Source: Diphasiastrum complanatum (lineage: Eukaryota > Streptophyta > Lycopodiopsida > Lycopodiales > Lycopodiaceae). Taken from it: 64,000 nt of DNA. The notes under the pieces are model-generated. The model made no database searches. It saw only the letters and a list, made by a program, of their open reading frames with translations, and was not told where the DNA came from. Position 1 is the stretch's first letter. Each line of letters begins with the position of its first letter. The DNA is taken from assembly GCA_029204225.1 (NCBI GenBank), contig CM055096.1:31315767-31379766 (forward strand), written 5' to 3'. Positions 24,147-37,015 of the stretch are shown one piece after another. Made by a program: the position numbers and the translations under genes.

Positions 24147-27100
24147 CTTTTTCACACCTCAAAAACTAGCGTGATCTATTTACATGATTCTATGTAAGAT
24201 TTATCTACCACTTCCAAGACATGATCTTAACTTGATAAAAGCACTCTTTTGGCAGGCTTTAGTGGGAATATCAGCAACACAATCTGAAGATAACACATGT
24301 TGAAGTTGGATCTCCTTAGCTAGCACCTTCTTCCTCACAAAATGATGAGCAATTTCAATATGATTGCTCTTAGCATGAAAAATTGGATTGGTAGCAAGTT
24401 GTTGGGTTGATTGGCTATCACAATAGATGATAGGAGCTTCATTGGGCTGCAACACATGAAGTTCCAATAGCAATATCCTTAGCCTAAACATTTCCTTGGT
24501 AGTGGAAGTTAGAGCTTTGTATTCAGATTTTGAAGAAGATAGTGAGATAGTTTCTTGTTTTTAGGAAAGCCAAGATACTATACCATAAAACAAATGCACT
24601 TACGGACTTCTTTTCCACTTTGTCCTGCAAAAATCTAAATCCGAAAAAGCTCTCAAAGAGAGATAAGTTCCCCTATACAATATGCGAAAGGAAATAGTAC
24701 CAAAAATATATCTTAGCACTCTTTTTGCAATCTAGGAGGATTTTGCATAAAATGATTCAATCTACCTATGCTATAGCTTAGATCAGGTCTAGTTATAGTG
24801 AGATAGATTAAGGAGCCAATTAGTTTTCTATAACGTGTGATGTTCTCGAAAGATCTTTCAACATCACTTTGAGAACACTTTACATTTTGCTCCATTGGTG
24901 TGACAGTGACTTTTACATCCAATCATACCAAATCTTTCAAGGATAGTAGATGCATACTTTGCTTAAGTCTACTCCTCTTGTGATTTCAATGCCTAGAAAG
25001 AAATGCAAAAGTCCTAAGTCAATGATTCTAAACTCTTTAGACAATATTATTTTGATATCATTGATCCCAATAACATCATTGTCACTCAAAATTATGACAT
25101 CTACATACAAAACTAGAATGATGGTCAAACTATCTTTCGTTCTAACAGACAAATGGATCATAAGCACTTAAGTCAAATTCTATTGAGAGTAGAATGATAT
25201 TCAGCCTTAAATTCCAAGATCTAGGTGTTTGTTTAGTCCATAAAGACTCTTCTTGAGAAAACACACTTTGTCTTCTTCTCCATTTTTGATGAAGCCTTCG
25301 AGTTGTATCATGAAGATTTTCTCCTCCATGTATCTATTTAGAAACGCATTAGTGACATCAAGTTGAAACAAATCCCATTGAAAGGAGGTAGCAAATGAGA
25401 TGAGCATTCTTATAGTGACAAGCTTTGCAACAGGAGAAAAAAAAAGACTTTCAATAAATCAATCGGTTGCATAGATTTCTTTCGAGGAATCCAGTATGTG
25501 TGCAAAGGTTGAACTATCCTAGTGAAATAGAGAAACTCTCTAGGGATTGTTGCGAAGAATCTGCAACTAGAAGAGTTTTGGGGGTATTGAGCTATGAGTT
25601 ATTCATAATTGTGGATAGTAGTCTAAATCCCCATTTACAACAAAGAACATTTTTCCCTTGAGGGAGATTTACAAGATCTCATGTATTGTTTTCTATCAAA
25701 GCATCATACTCAACTTGCATAACATCTTTTCAGCTTTGACACGTAATGGCTTTTTCAAAGCAATTTGGTTATTCTAACATTGAAGTCATGAAAATATTAA
25801 AAGTACAGTGCTAAGGACCATAAGTGGATCTTTGAATGATCCACAAGGTTGATTGTGTGCTTGTTAAACAATCTATCAGATATTAGTCATCAGAAAACAA
25901 GATCTAGTTTAGCAGCTTGATAGAAAACAAGTAGAGACAATTAGAGCATTGATCAATAACTATAATCCAACTCCACACGTGTGGAAATAAGGTTGTAGTA
26001 CGGCCTGTAGACAGTGTTTAGAATGTGCCAAAGCTGAGTTTCATTGGAATCAAAAGCAATCACCATACAATGAGAGAAAACTCGAATTTCTCCTTGAGGC
26101 TCCAAAAAGTTTCTATCTTCACACTATGGAGAATGAGAATACATAGTAAAAGGCACTTCCTTTGGTAAGTTAGGTGAAAATCCAGCATGTAATAAGGAAG
26201 TAGACTCCACTTTCTTGCCCTAATGTGAAAACCCTAGTCTAGATCCAAGAGTCATGCTTGGTAGGTGCATGGTAGGTACAAATCTCATCATAAATCATGG
26301 TCTAGATCCTACAAAGTAGGAATCACTACCAAATGGACACAACCACTCCTCTTGACTCTTGGTAACCTACTTTAGGTGTGAATGTACAAGTGGCACTTTG
26401 GCCATTCAAGTAACCAACAAACAATATTGACAAAATGTACAATATTCTACATGGCTAGATTTGCCAATGTAGGCAAATTTTCACAGAAAATATGTGAAGT
26501 GAATGAGATAGAGTCTTCTCTTTCTATACCTTTGCCAACATAGGTAATCTTTGATGGCTCGGACCTCACCCTTGTAGATTTCCTTGTTGGGGTTGATGCA
26601 TGATTATCCTCTTCCTCTTCTTGACTTGCCTCCTCCACGGGCCTAGAAATATCTTTGACACCAAGATTGTTAGAAGCATTCTCATTCACACCTTCATAGT
26701 GTCCTATTCTTCCTTTCAGCCACTCCATTTTGTTGTGTAGTGTAGGGACACGTTTATTCACACCTTATTCTATGCAAATGACAAAACTCTTTTATTTTAG
26801 AAGAAATGTATTCCCCTCCATTATCACACATCAAAACTTTGATTTTTGCATTGAGTTGATTTTCAACAAGAGCTTTGTATTTGACAAAAGTTTCAACACC
26901 AAACTTTTTAAGGATAAAAGATAGATCCACATGTATCTAGAATAGTCATCAATGAAGATTACATACATCTTTGCACCACCATTTGATTCATGAAAAAAGC
27001 TATGCACATTTGAATGAACAATTTCTTAAAAGGAGTGAGAGATCTAGCAAATGATCTTGAAAAAGCAAGTTTGTGTCTCTTCGAAAGACTACAAGCTTTA

Positions 27101-29277
27101 CAAATTTTACCACTCTTGGTAAGGGAATTGGGTAAGCCAAGTGATAGCCCCTTCTTACACATCATCTCCATGGATTTGAAGTGAGGATGGCCTAACCTCT
27201 TGTGCCAAAGTTTCACTTGAGATATTGTTTCCTTTTCCATCATCACACTCACATTAGAAACATTTGCATCAAGCCCAAAGAACCTTCCTTGATTGAAGCC
27301 ACTTGCCATGCATTTATTATCTTTGAGAATAGAGAAAACACCATATTTGAAATGAACATCAAAGCCTTTATCCATCAATTGTCCCACACTCAAAAGAGTT
27401 TTGCTAATAGAAGACACAAAAGGTACATTGTCTAGAACAATCTTTTTGAAGATCCTATGCATAAGAGAATTGTACCAACTCCCTCAACACTACATTCTTG
27501 AACATTTGCTAGAAAAATTGACTTCTTAATACCATGACAAGAGAGTAGAGTTAAAAAAATAGTCCTTTTGAAAGGTCTTGTGGGAAGATGCCCCACTATC
27601 TATCCACCGATTGTCCTTTGACGCATGTTGATGAAGTTCTTGATGACATTAAAGATAATTCTTCATCATCTTTCTCCTCCTCAATTGCAAGATTCCCTTG
27701 CTTGTCCTCTCCTTGTGCATGCTTCTTCTTGAAACACTCAAATGCAAAGTGTCCCTTCTTGCCGCAGTAGAAACACTTGAGCTTGGATTTGTTCTCCTTT
27801 CCCTTCTTCTTTGAGCTTGATTGGCCGCCTTCATCCCTTGACGGATCTCCTTGTTGTTGCTTGTTGGATATTTTACCTTTCTACTTCCCTTTGATGGAGA
27901 GGTTTGCCTCCTCATCACCTTTGTGCAAGAAAAAAGATCCACTTCTAACTTTGGCTTCCTGGATCCTGCTCTCCTCGGCTATGAGAACACTTGATGGATG
28001 GAAGGTGTCTTGGATAACAAAAATTTGGACAAGATCGGAGTGCTCATCTCCTAATCCATTCAAGGTGACTTGGACAATCTCACTCTCCTTTATTTTATCA
28101 CCTATGGAGCTTAATTCCATATTTAGTGACTTGACTCTATGAACATATTCTTGAGCACTCTGTCCACTTTCCCTCATGCTTTGTAGGACTAAATTCCTCA
28201 ACATGAGCATCCTAGAGGTATTCGTTGATTCATAAATGGTCTTCAAGGAATCAGATGCTTCCTTGGACGAGGTACTAGAAGCAACTTCTCTTAGAAATTC
28301 ATTACTTACATTCATTTTAATGCAATGTAAGGCAATATTACTTTTCTTTTTGTATCTTTGCAATTCTGGACCTCCTTGAGGTTCTTCCACCTCATCAAAG
28401 ACAAAATCATAAAGATCTTGGAGTGTAAGTAGTGACTCCATCCCGACCTTCCAAGTAGGATAATTTGGTGGATTTAGCCTCTCACTAAATTCCAAGGTGA
28501 ATCCACTAATAGATCCCATCTTAATCTATTTTTTTGGCACACAAAGCGCTACAAAATACAAGGCTCTTGTTCCTTAAAGAATCTGCACTCCTTTTCAACC
28601 AAATTTGTGTCCCTTTTTCACAAATTTCAAAGATTTTTATCCAATATGAGCATTCTCTCCAAATTAGACAATCTACTTCACAAGGGATGGTAGAAAATGG
28701 CACCTAGAATTCACAAAGTAACTCTTGTGAAATTTCAAACTCAAAATGGAAATTCTCTCTATTCTAAACACATCAAATGGATCTCAATATGACCCTCACA
28801 CTCTCACAAAGAAAATTTGTTTAGAATCAATTTGGGTTTGCTTGCCAATTCTACACTCTAAATGAGCAATATTCACTTTTGCAACACAAGACATTTTCTC
28901 TCAACAAGTTTTGATCACTGAAAAACATGAAAAATCACTTTTTAGGCTCCTAAAACTCAGATCAAAACATTAGATTTGATGTCCTTATTTCAAAAGTACC
29001 TTTAGATTTGAAATCACAATAGATTTTCTTACACCATGGGAAAAAATCACATCAAAATTTCATAGAATGCAATTTTAGGAAGATTTCAAGGATATAGCCT
29101 TCTCTTTGATCCTGTACACCTTCACACGTGTGAGGAAGGTACCTGAGACAAATTTTTCATGATAGATCCCAAAAATCCAATGATTACATTTGTTAGAAAC
29201 TCGAACTCCAAGAGACTAGCTTTCTAGCTTCAATCTTTGATCAAACATTAATCCTCATGCATTTGGCTCTGATACCA

Positions 29278-29780
29278 TGTTAAAAATCAGACATAATGGA
29301 ACTTAAATGGATTCATTCAATCCTTACGAGGGATTGGATGCATAGTTTTCAATGATTCTATCAATTACAAGATCTACCATAAAAAAACAAGCAAGAACAG
29401 TGATTATACAAGTGTTTATGATCAAATTGGGCTTCACACTTGTGAATGGCAGCATGATGTATAGACATTAGCCTGAAAATAAAGTTCTAACAATGATTAC
29501 CATATTAAATTACAAAAAATGCAAGACAAATGAGAGAAATCTTTGTTTGGTACAAAACTAGCTCTATTTTTTCCTTGGTTTTCAATACAAAATGGCCGCC
29601 TCAATGGAGTATTTACATGATGGAGGGCGCATGACTTGATATGGACTCTTCCACACATGTGGGAATGTTGCATGTACTTGCATGCATGCCACTTCTAGTG
29701 CCTCATCATTATTAATTGATTTAGCACCACCTAGAAACCTAGGAATTACCAAATGTCAAATTTTGACTATATTACATGGT
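29278..29780 (-). repeat. 5' LTR of copia family A relic
   Basis: Begins TGTTAAAAATCAGAC directly beside the primer-binding site. Shares blocks with the LTR at 23,782 but is longer. The left part of the pair matches well; the outer border near 29,780 is uncertain. Confidence 0.7.
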
Positions 29781-29994
29781 TTTTTTTACACGATGACCAA
29801 ATTAGCTTCACATATGTGAATAGTAGGATGCTGTATGGAGAGAGGGATGAGAGAAAAGTACTAATGGTAATCAAAGCATTGAACACAAAGAAATGCATGC
29901 AAATGGAAGATCTACACAAGCTTGCAAATGAAATCAATCTTCAACTCTCCAATTTCCAATGTGTAGAATGAGCTCCAAAAAGAGCATAGACAAA
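29781..29994. other. Short spacer between two copia relics
   Basis: About 210 bp between the family A 5' LTR and the family B element. The last five bases (ACAAA, 29,990-29,994) are the left target duplication of the family B insertion. It may be remaining family A LTR or the pre-insertion host DNA. Confidence 0.5.
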
Positions 29995-30258
29995 TGTTAG
30001 AAATCAATGATAAACTTTATTGTTACACTTCTTAGTTACTGTTTATGATGTACTTTATTACTAGCTATAACTAGCCGTAGGCTAGTCTAGTAGTCTACTC
30101 CTAGGTTTTCCCTCTCTATCAAGGTTCAGGGTTTATATGTACATTTTACATTCAGTATGCGTTAGTGTGATAGAGTGATATTGCGTGTTCTTCTTCCATC
30201 TCCCTACTTGGTGATTGCTTATGGTGAATGCTTGATGTTGCATTTCTGATTGTTAATA
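29995..30258 (+). repeat. 5' LTR, copia family B copy 1
   Basis: 264 bp, starting TGTTAGAAATCAATG. Contains CTAGCCGTAGGCTAGTCTAG and a CCCTCTCTATC tract. A near-identical LTR is at 61,488-61,751 and the mate is at 34,159-34,422. Confidence 0.95.
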
Positions 30259-31311
30259 TGGTATCAGAGCTACGATAGTCCTGCATGCCTGATTAGTGGA
30301 TACAACTTGTCATAGGCTCCACAACGAAGTGAGAAAGTCCTTCACAGGAGGCGAAAGCTTGGAGAGACAAAAACGGCTGGAAGAAATCCTTCTTGATGTA
30401 TTTTGCAGGTTTTGGAGCTCACAGTTATTAGTGGGGAACAAAGACATAGTCTTGGAGGCATCAGAAAGGCCAGAGCAGCATCAGACAAATTGAAAATCTG
30501 TTGAGTGGGAAAAGTTTTACAATTTCTTTTAGTCTTTGTGAAAAGTGTCATTTGTCAGAGAGTTGTGCCAAGAAATATCTCATTTGTTTGTTTGGGGTAC
30601 TGCAAATCACACCAGACAATATCTAGTACTACCATTTGGAGCTTTGAGGCTTCATACCTTTCACATTACTGATATCTGTTTGTTTCAACGATCACACGTT
30701 TCGAAATCTAATCAAAGAGGAGGCGGCATAGCCGCCGCGCCAAAGTAGGAAATCTGGAATATTCCCTCTAAAAGCTCTTATATTCTCTCTTTTTTATATA
30801 TCCGTACCAATATCGGATCCAATCGTGACCAATTAGCAGCAATTGGAGAGAGAGTACATGATCGTTAGATCGTGCAATTGACATTGAATAGTTTGAGTGA
30901 GTCACATCAAATGTTTGTGACAAGTATAGCCACACAGGAAAATCTTCCAACCTATGAAGAGTTAGGTGGATTGCTTTTGCAGGAAGAACAATGTCAAGAA
31001 AACTTGAGTCATCGCAACATGGGATTTAATCAAGCTCTTGCAGTGAGAGGACATGTTCAGATTTGGTCGTGGAAGACACCAATCAAGAGGTGGAAACTCA
31101 TATCATGGATCGTTTCAACAATTTCAAGAACAATCCAATGATGGCCCGAATCGAGGCAATTGGAATCAAGGCCGAAGTCAAGGATGCAACTATTCCAAGC
31201 AAAATCAATCTGAAAATTGTAGGTATTGCAACAAACCTGGACATTGGGAGCATGAATGCTTCAAGAAACAGAAGGAGATAGAGCAAAGAAAAGACAAATG
31301 GCAAGGGGGCA

Positions 31312-31402
31312 ATTATGCTGATCAACATCAATTTGATGATGATTATTATGAAGACAATTATGCTGATCAACATCAATACGATGATGATCAATATGAATAT
31401 GA
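31312..31402 (+). repeat. 45-bp tandem duplication in family B gag
   Basis: Two copies of a block encoding NYADQHQ followed by Asp/Tyr-rich residues lie side by side. The sibling at 63,460-63,515 has a single unit. This is an in-frame expansion of the acidic stretch after the CCHC knuckle. Confidence 0.8.
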
Positions 31403-34158
31403 TACAGGTAAGAGTTCAAACTTGTTCATTACAGCATTAATGACAAGTGATGAAGCCAAGGATACCTGGTACATTGGTAGTGGTGCGTCCAAGCACATGA
31501 CTTCAAGGAAAGAGTGGTTTTCAGAACTCAAGGAAACTCACAATGGTGATGAAGTTGGACAAGCTGATGGCAAATTGCTATTTGTTAAAGGAGTTGGAGC
31601 GGTACCAGTGAAGTTAGCTAGCTGGAAGATAAAGCGGATAAGCAATGTGTAATATGTACCTGACTTAGCTAACAATCTACTATCTGTTGGGACAATGGCT
31701 GATCAACAACTCAAGGTTGAGTTTGATAGCGACAAATGTCTTTTCAAAGACATCAAGAATCACTACAAAGTGATTGCTACAGGAGCTAGAGTCAACGAGA
31801 ATCGACTCTACAAATTGAATGCGAGATCTTTTGCTCAAGCTATGGTAAGCACAGTTGATAGTCGAAGTGATCTTTGGCATCAACGATTCGGTCATATTAG
31901 TGCTCAAGGTTTACAAATTCTCAAAAGAGGTAATCTAGTTATAGGATTGCCTGATATTTCTTTTGAAGGAAAAATTTGTGAAGGTTGCATTTTGGGAAAA
32001 CAACATAGAGAGAGGTTTCCCAAAAGTGGAGCAAGGAGAGCCAGTGGCATCCTAGAACTTGTCCATAGTGATCTATGTGGACCTATGCAGACTAGATCTC
32101 TTAGTGGCTACTATTACTTTATCACCTTCATTGATGATTATAGCAGATGCATTTGGATTTATTTCATAAGCAAGAAATTAGATGCTTTTGCTAAGTTCAG
32201 AAAATTCAAGGCATTAGTTGAAAAGCAAACAAGATGTTGCATCAAAACTTTGAGATCTGATGGAGGTGGTGAGTATTTTTTAACAGAATTTATTGATTTC
32301 TGCAAAGATCAAGGGATTAAGAGGCAGACTACAACATCTTATTTACCATAGCAAAATGGAGTTGTAGAACAAAAGAACATATCTATTGTTGAGATGGCCA
32401 GAGCGATGCTCAAAAGCAAGGGTCTGCCAAACACCTTTTGGGCAGAAGATTGTAGCATAGCTACTCACATCCTGAATCGGTGTCCTACAAAATCCGTGAA
32501 AGGTAAGACACCTCATGAAGCTATTACTGGAAAGAAACCTATTATTTCTCATTTGAGAGTATTTGGTTGTGATGCTTATGCTCATATTCCTGATGAGAAA
32601 TGAAGGAAATTGGATGCAAAAGCTATCAAGTGTATTTTCCTTGGATATGATGAAAAGGCCAAGGCATATGAGATGTATGACACAAATGCACAAAAGTTTG
32701 TAATTTCTAGGGATGCTACATTTGACGAGATGGGCTGAGGTGAACAATCTGAAGTAATCACTGAATCTCTTGATGAGGGAGCAAGAGTACAGGTCAAGAA
32801 GGAAGTGGATTTTGATACATAAAATTCATTGGACAAAGGCAAGCCTGATGCTAAAATTCCCAAGAGAGTACCTAAATGGTACTTATCAGTCACAGATGGT
32901 GCAAAGAAGGGAGATACTCCCGAATCTAGTGAGCAGGGAGAGCTTAGAAGATCAAGTAGAAATCGAAAACCTCCTGCAAGATTAGAGATGAATCTAGCCC
33001 TAATGGGTTCTGTGCTCAAGGCTCAAGAACCAAAAACTTTTGATAAAGCAAAGGAGCATGAGGAGTGGCGTGAAGCTATGGAAACAGAAATAGAAGCTAT
33101 ATCAAAAAATAAGACTTGGAACTTGGTTGAGCTACCTGATGGTAAGACGTCTATCACTTGCAAACGGATATACAAGATCAAATATGAAGCTGATGGGCAA
33201 CTCAACAAATACAAAGCACGGTTGGTTGCGAGAGGATTTGAGCACTAGGAAGGTATTGATTTTGAGGCTTAATTGATGAAATCATCTTTCCAATGCTTTT
33301 GACATGAGCGATCTAGGATTGATGCACTATTGTCTTGGCATTGAAGTATGGCAAAAGGAAAACATGGTCTTTCTTACACAAAGCAAATATGCACGAGATT
33401 TGTTTTATAAGTTCAATATGCAAGATTGTAAGCCTTTGAGTACACCTATGGATGTCAATACAAAGCTTACTGCATATGATGAATCTGAGAAAGTGGATGC
33501 TTATTTGTATAGACAACTGGTGGATAGTTTGATTTATTTGACACACCGCGACCTGATATTTCTTATGTTGTTGGTGTTGTTAGTCAATTTATGCAAGATC
33601 CTAGTCAAACACACTGGAAGTTTGCTTAACGTATTTTTAGATACATTCGAGGGACATTGAATTTTGGTTTGAAGTATGATCAGCCTGAAGCGCCAATATT
33701 GATAGGATATACAGATGCTGATTGGGCATGTAATATTGATGACAAAAGGTCTACCAGTGGTCATACATTCAGTTATGGTACAACTGCAGTTTCATGGAAC
33801 AGCAAAAAGCAACCTACAGTAGCCTTATCTTTGACGGAACCTGAATATCGAGCACTCAACAATGCTGCACAAGAAGTGGTATGGTCAACCACAAGTGGAT
33901 GCGACTACTATATCTTGCGACAATCAAAGCTGCATTCACCTTGCCAAAAATCCAATTTAATAGGCTTGAACCAAGCACATCGAAATACATTATCATTTTG
34001 TTCGAGAGAAAATTCTAGATGGAGCCATTGATCTTGTTTTCTGTAAATCTGAAGATCAAGTGGCAAATATTTTTACTAAGTCATTAGGTAGATGTAAATT
34101 TGAAAAGTTTTGCACTCTACTAGGAATAGAAGAATGCAATTTTATCATTGAGGGAAAG

Positions 34159-34422
34159 TGTTAGAAATCAATGATAAACTTCATTGTTACACTTCTTAGT
34201 TACTGTTTACAATGTACTTTATTACTAGCTGTAACTAGCCGTAGGCTAGTCTAGTAGTCTACTCCTAGGTTCTCCCTCTCTATCAGGGTTTAGGGTTTAT
34301 ATGTACATTTTACATTCAGTATGCGTTAGTGTGATAGAGTGATATTGCGTGTTCTTCTTCCATCTCCCTACTTGGTGATTGCTTATGGTGAATGCTTGAT
34401 GTTGCATTTCAGATTGCTAACA
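34159..34422 (+). repeat. 3' LTR, copia family B copy 1
   Basis: 264 bp, TGTTAGAAATC to GATTGCTAACA, giving canonical TG...CA ends. Preceded by the polypurine tract and followed by the ACAAA target duplication. Confidence 0.95.
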
Positions 34423-34427
34423 ACAAA

Positions 34428-34731
34428 AAGTGATAGAACTCATACCAGCCATTTGGATGGCTGATTTTATGTGTGTGAGAGTTCCATGTGATCAGTCCTT
34501 AAGCTACAAAATTCCTAGATTCAACAAAATTGATCTAACTTATAGAGGCTTGAGATATGAACTTACCAAAGTTTTATATCCACTACATGATCAATACATG
34601 TTTTGTTACGTTTTACCATATGAATGCGTCAAGATCTTGCTTCCAAAACTAGAATGGTTTATAGGCTATAGTAGGCCTCATCTAGATCTTTCTAAATCAT
34701 GGTTCCATGCCCTAGATCCCAGCCATCCAAT
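34428..34731. other. Host-like spacer between two family B LTRs
   Basis: About 300 bp between the right target duplication of copy 1 and the LTR of an older family B copy. A plus-strand frame of about 100 codons crosses it (LIPAIWMADFMCVRVPCDQS...), but I recognise no family and it runs on into the LTR, so it is not called as a gene. Confidence 0.4.
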
Positions 34732-35039
<308 letters not shown>

Positions 35040-36582
35040 TGGTATCAAAGCATGATAATCCTACATGCATGATTAGTGGATACAACTTGTCAGGATATCT
35101 AAAACAAAGTGAGAAAATCCCTCACAAGAGGTGAAAGCTTGGAGAGGAAAGAAATTGGAAAGATCTACTTTTGTTATTTTGTAGGTATTGAGGCATTAGA
35201 ATCATCATAGTCTAAGAGGCATTAGTGAAGCTAGGTCAACATTAGACAGATTGAAAATATGTTAAGCGGGGAGTTTTTTAGACTCTTAATTAAGTTTTTG
35301 CTTTTTGTTGTGTTTTTTAGGTTATTTTGAAGGTGAATCCCTTCAAAAATCTCAGAATCTGAGTATCTGAGATATGTAAACCATCCTAGACAATATTTGG
35401 TAGTAGTGTCCTATGATAGATAGCATTTGTGAGTATTAGAATCCATCAAACTGAGTTTTTAACTTGCATTGTATTGAGTTTTCATGACTTTGAAGTGTTT
35501 TTGCTGAAAAAGTTCTGAAACTTCACAAAGTGTTCACCGCTTTTAGTAGAAATAAGTGTTAGTAGGGAACTAATTGCATGTAGATATGTGCCAGGGGCAT
35601 GCACCAATACTAGACTGCCATGTATATCGGGTCCATCAATAAGTGGTAACCTATGAAGAGTTAGGTAGATTTCTTTTGCAGGAAACACAATTCTGAGAGA
35701 ATTTGAGTCATCACAATAGGATATTTGATCATCATGCTCGTGTAGTTAGAGGACATGGTGGTAGATTTGGTCATGGAAGACACCAATCGAAAGGTGAAAA
35801 ATCAAACTGAGGATGGTTCCAACAATTCCAAGAACAATCAAATGGTGATACAAAACAAGGTAATTGAAATCAAGGCCAAGATCAAGGATGCAACAATTCA
35901 AACTAAAAGAAACTTGAGAATTGCTGATATTGCAACAAACCTGGTCATTGAGAGTGTGAGTGCTTCAAGAAACATAAGGAATTACCACAACACAAAGGCA
36001 AATGATAGGTGGGCAATTATGTTAATCAACATCAATTTGATGATGATCAATATGACGATGATGTAGGTGAGAGCTTGAACTTGTTCATTACATCACTAAT
36101 GACAAGTGATGAGGCCAAGGATACTTGATACATTGACGTTGGAGGTTCCAAGCACGACTTCAAGGAAGGAGTGGTTTTTGAAATTTAGAGAAATCCACAA
36201 TGGTGATGAAGTTAGAAAAATTGATGGCCAATTACTACTTGTCAAAGGATTTGGAGTGGTACTAGTAGTCAACAAAATAATAAAGTAGATGAGCAATGTA
36301 CGGTACATAACTGGCTCATTTAGCAATCTACTATCGATTGGGACAAATATTGAGAGATCTCATGAATTGTGATTGATTTGACTGCCTCATCTAATTGTTG
36401 TGGTACGTATTATATGGCCACAACCCAATGCTACATGTTTCAAAATTGCTTACTTGTTTTAAAAAAAAATCAAGTTTGTTTGTTTTTCTTTCCACTTGAG
36501 CACATCTCAAGTTTTCAATTGCAACATTGAATTATTTTTAGCTAAGTTTATATCACAATTTACAAGGAATGAAGTTATTTAC

Positions 36583-37015
36583 ATTTGATCCATCCTTGAT
36601 CCTTATCCAAAGTTGACCTTCTAGAATATGGCTAAAATCTAAAAAGCTAGTCTCCTAGAATATAGGAATATTCCCTACAAAATAGGATCTAAGGAAAATG
36701 GTCAACTCTTATCTTCTAGTACTCTATACACACGTGTGAACATCCACTTGCCATGTGGAAGCATTTACTCATGCACATGCAAGGAAAAGCTAATATCTAG
36801 GTGACTAGTCAACTTGACTAGAAACTAGTCATATCATGTTCACACTAACTAGATTGATACAAAATCAATTTAGATATATACAAGTATGAAAAGTGCATCC
36901 TTTCACACATGGGAACAGGCTCCACACATGTGAAATCAGATCATCAACATTATTCTAATGTTTGATTTATATTTACAATAACCAATTTCAAGCGAGAAGT
37001 GATAATTTTCAACAC
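36583..37015 (-). repeat. 3' LTR of family C (partial)
   Basis: Ends ...ATAATTTTCAACA on the plus strand beside the polypurine tract and matches 39,925-40,293. The left part of the LTR is not recognisable; sequence from 36,350 to 36,583 is unrelated. Confidence 0.85.

Larger units (their letters stand above)
23782..29780 (-). mobile_element. Ty1/copia element relic (family A)
   Basis: A minus-strand copia fossil of about 6 kb. Parts from right to left are: 5' LTR (about 29,278-29,780); a primer-binding site at about 29,266-29,277 (TGGTATCAGAGC on the minus strand, as in plant copia primed by initiator tRNA-Met); UBN2-type gag with a CCHC knuckle (28,519 to about 27,700); protease and pre-integrase (LWHKRLGHPHFKSMEMMCKK near 27,230); integrase; reverse transcriptase (about 25,400-24,700); RNase H (24,491-24,201); and 3' LTR (about 23,782-24,146). 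The LTRs align over shared blocks at roughly 93% by eye but differ by larger indels. Element-wide order is kept, yet coding is broken many times, so it is an old fossil. Confidence 0.88.
29995..34422 (+). mobile_element. Ty1/copia element with paired LTRs and target duplication (family B, copy 1)
   Basis: A plus-strand copia fossil of 4.4 kb bounded by two 264-bp LTRs (29,995-30,258 and 34,159-34,422) and flanked by ACAAA on both sides (29,990-29,994; 34,423-34,427), the expected 5-bp target duplication. A primer-binding site TGGTATCAGAGC abuts the 5' LTR at 30,259, and a GAGGGAAAG polypurine tract abuts the 3' LTR. Inside are pieces of gag with a CCHC knuckle (CRYCNKPGHWEHEC near 31,220), protease, pre-integrase (LWHQRFGHISAQGLQILKRG), integrase (FITFIDDYSRCIWIYF), RT and RNase H (YTDADWACNIDDKRSTSGHT near 33,710). 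It is broken in several places and shorter than a full copia. The LTRs differ at about 10 of 264 sites (about 96% identity), suggesting insertion a few million years ago under angiosperm-like rates; that rate is an assumption. Confidence 0.93.

Noticed and set aside
29753-29971. 72-codon plus-strand frame between two copia relics
   Set aside because: It overlaps LTR-like sequence at its start and has no recognisable domain.
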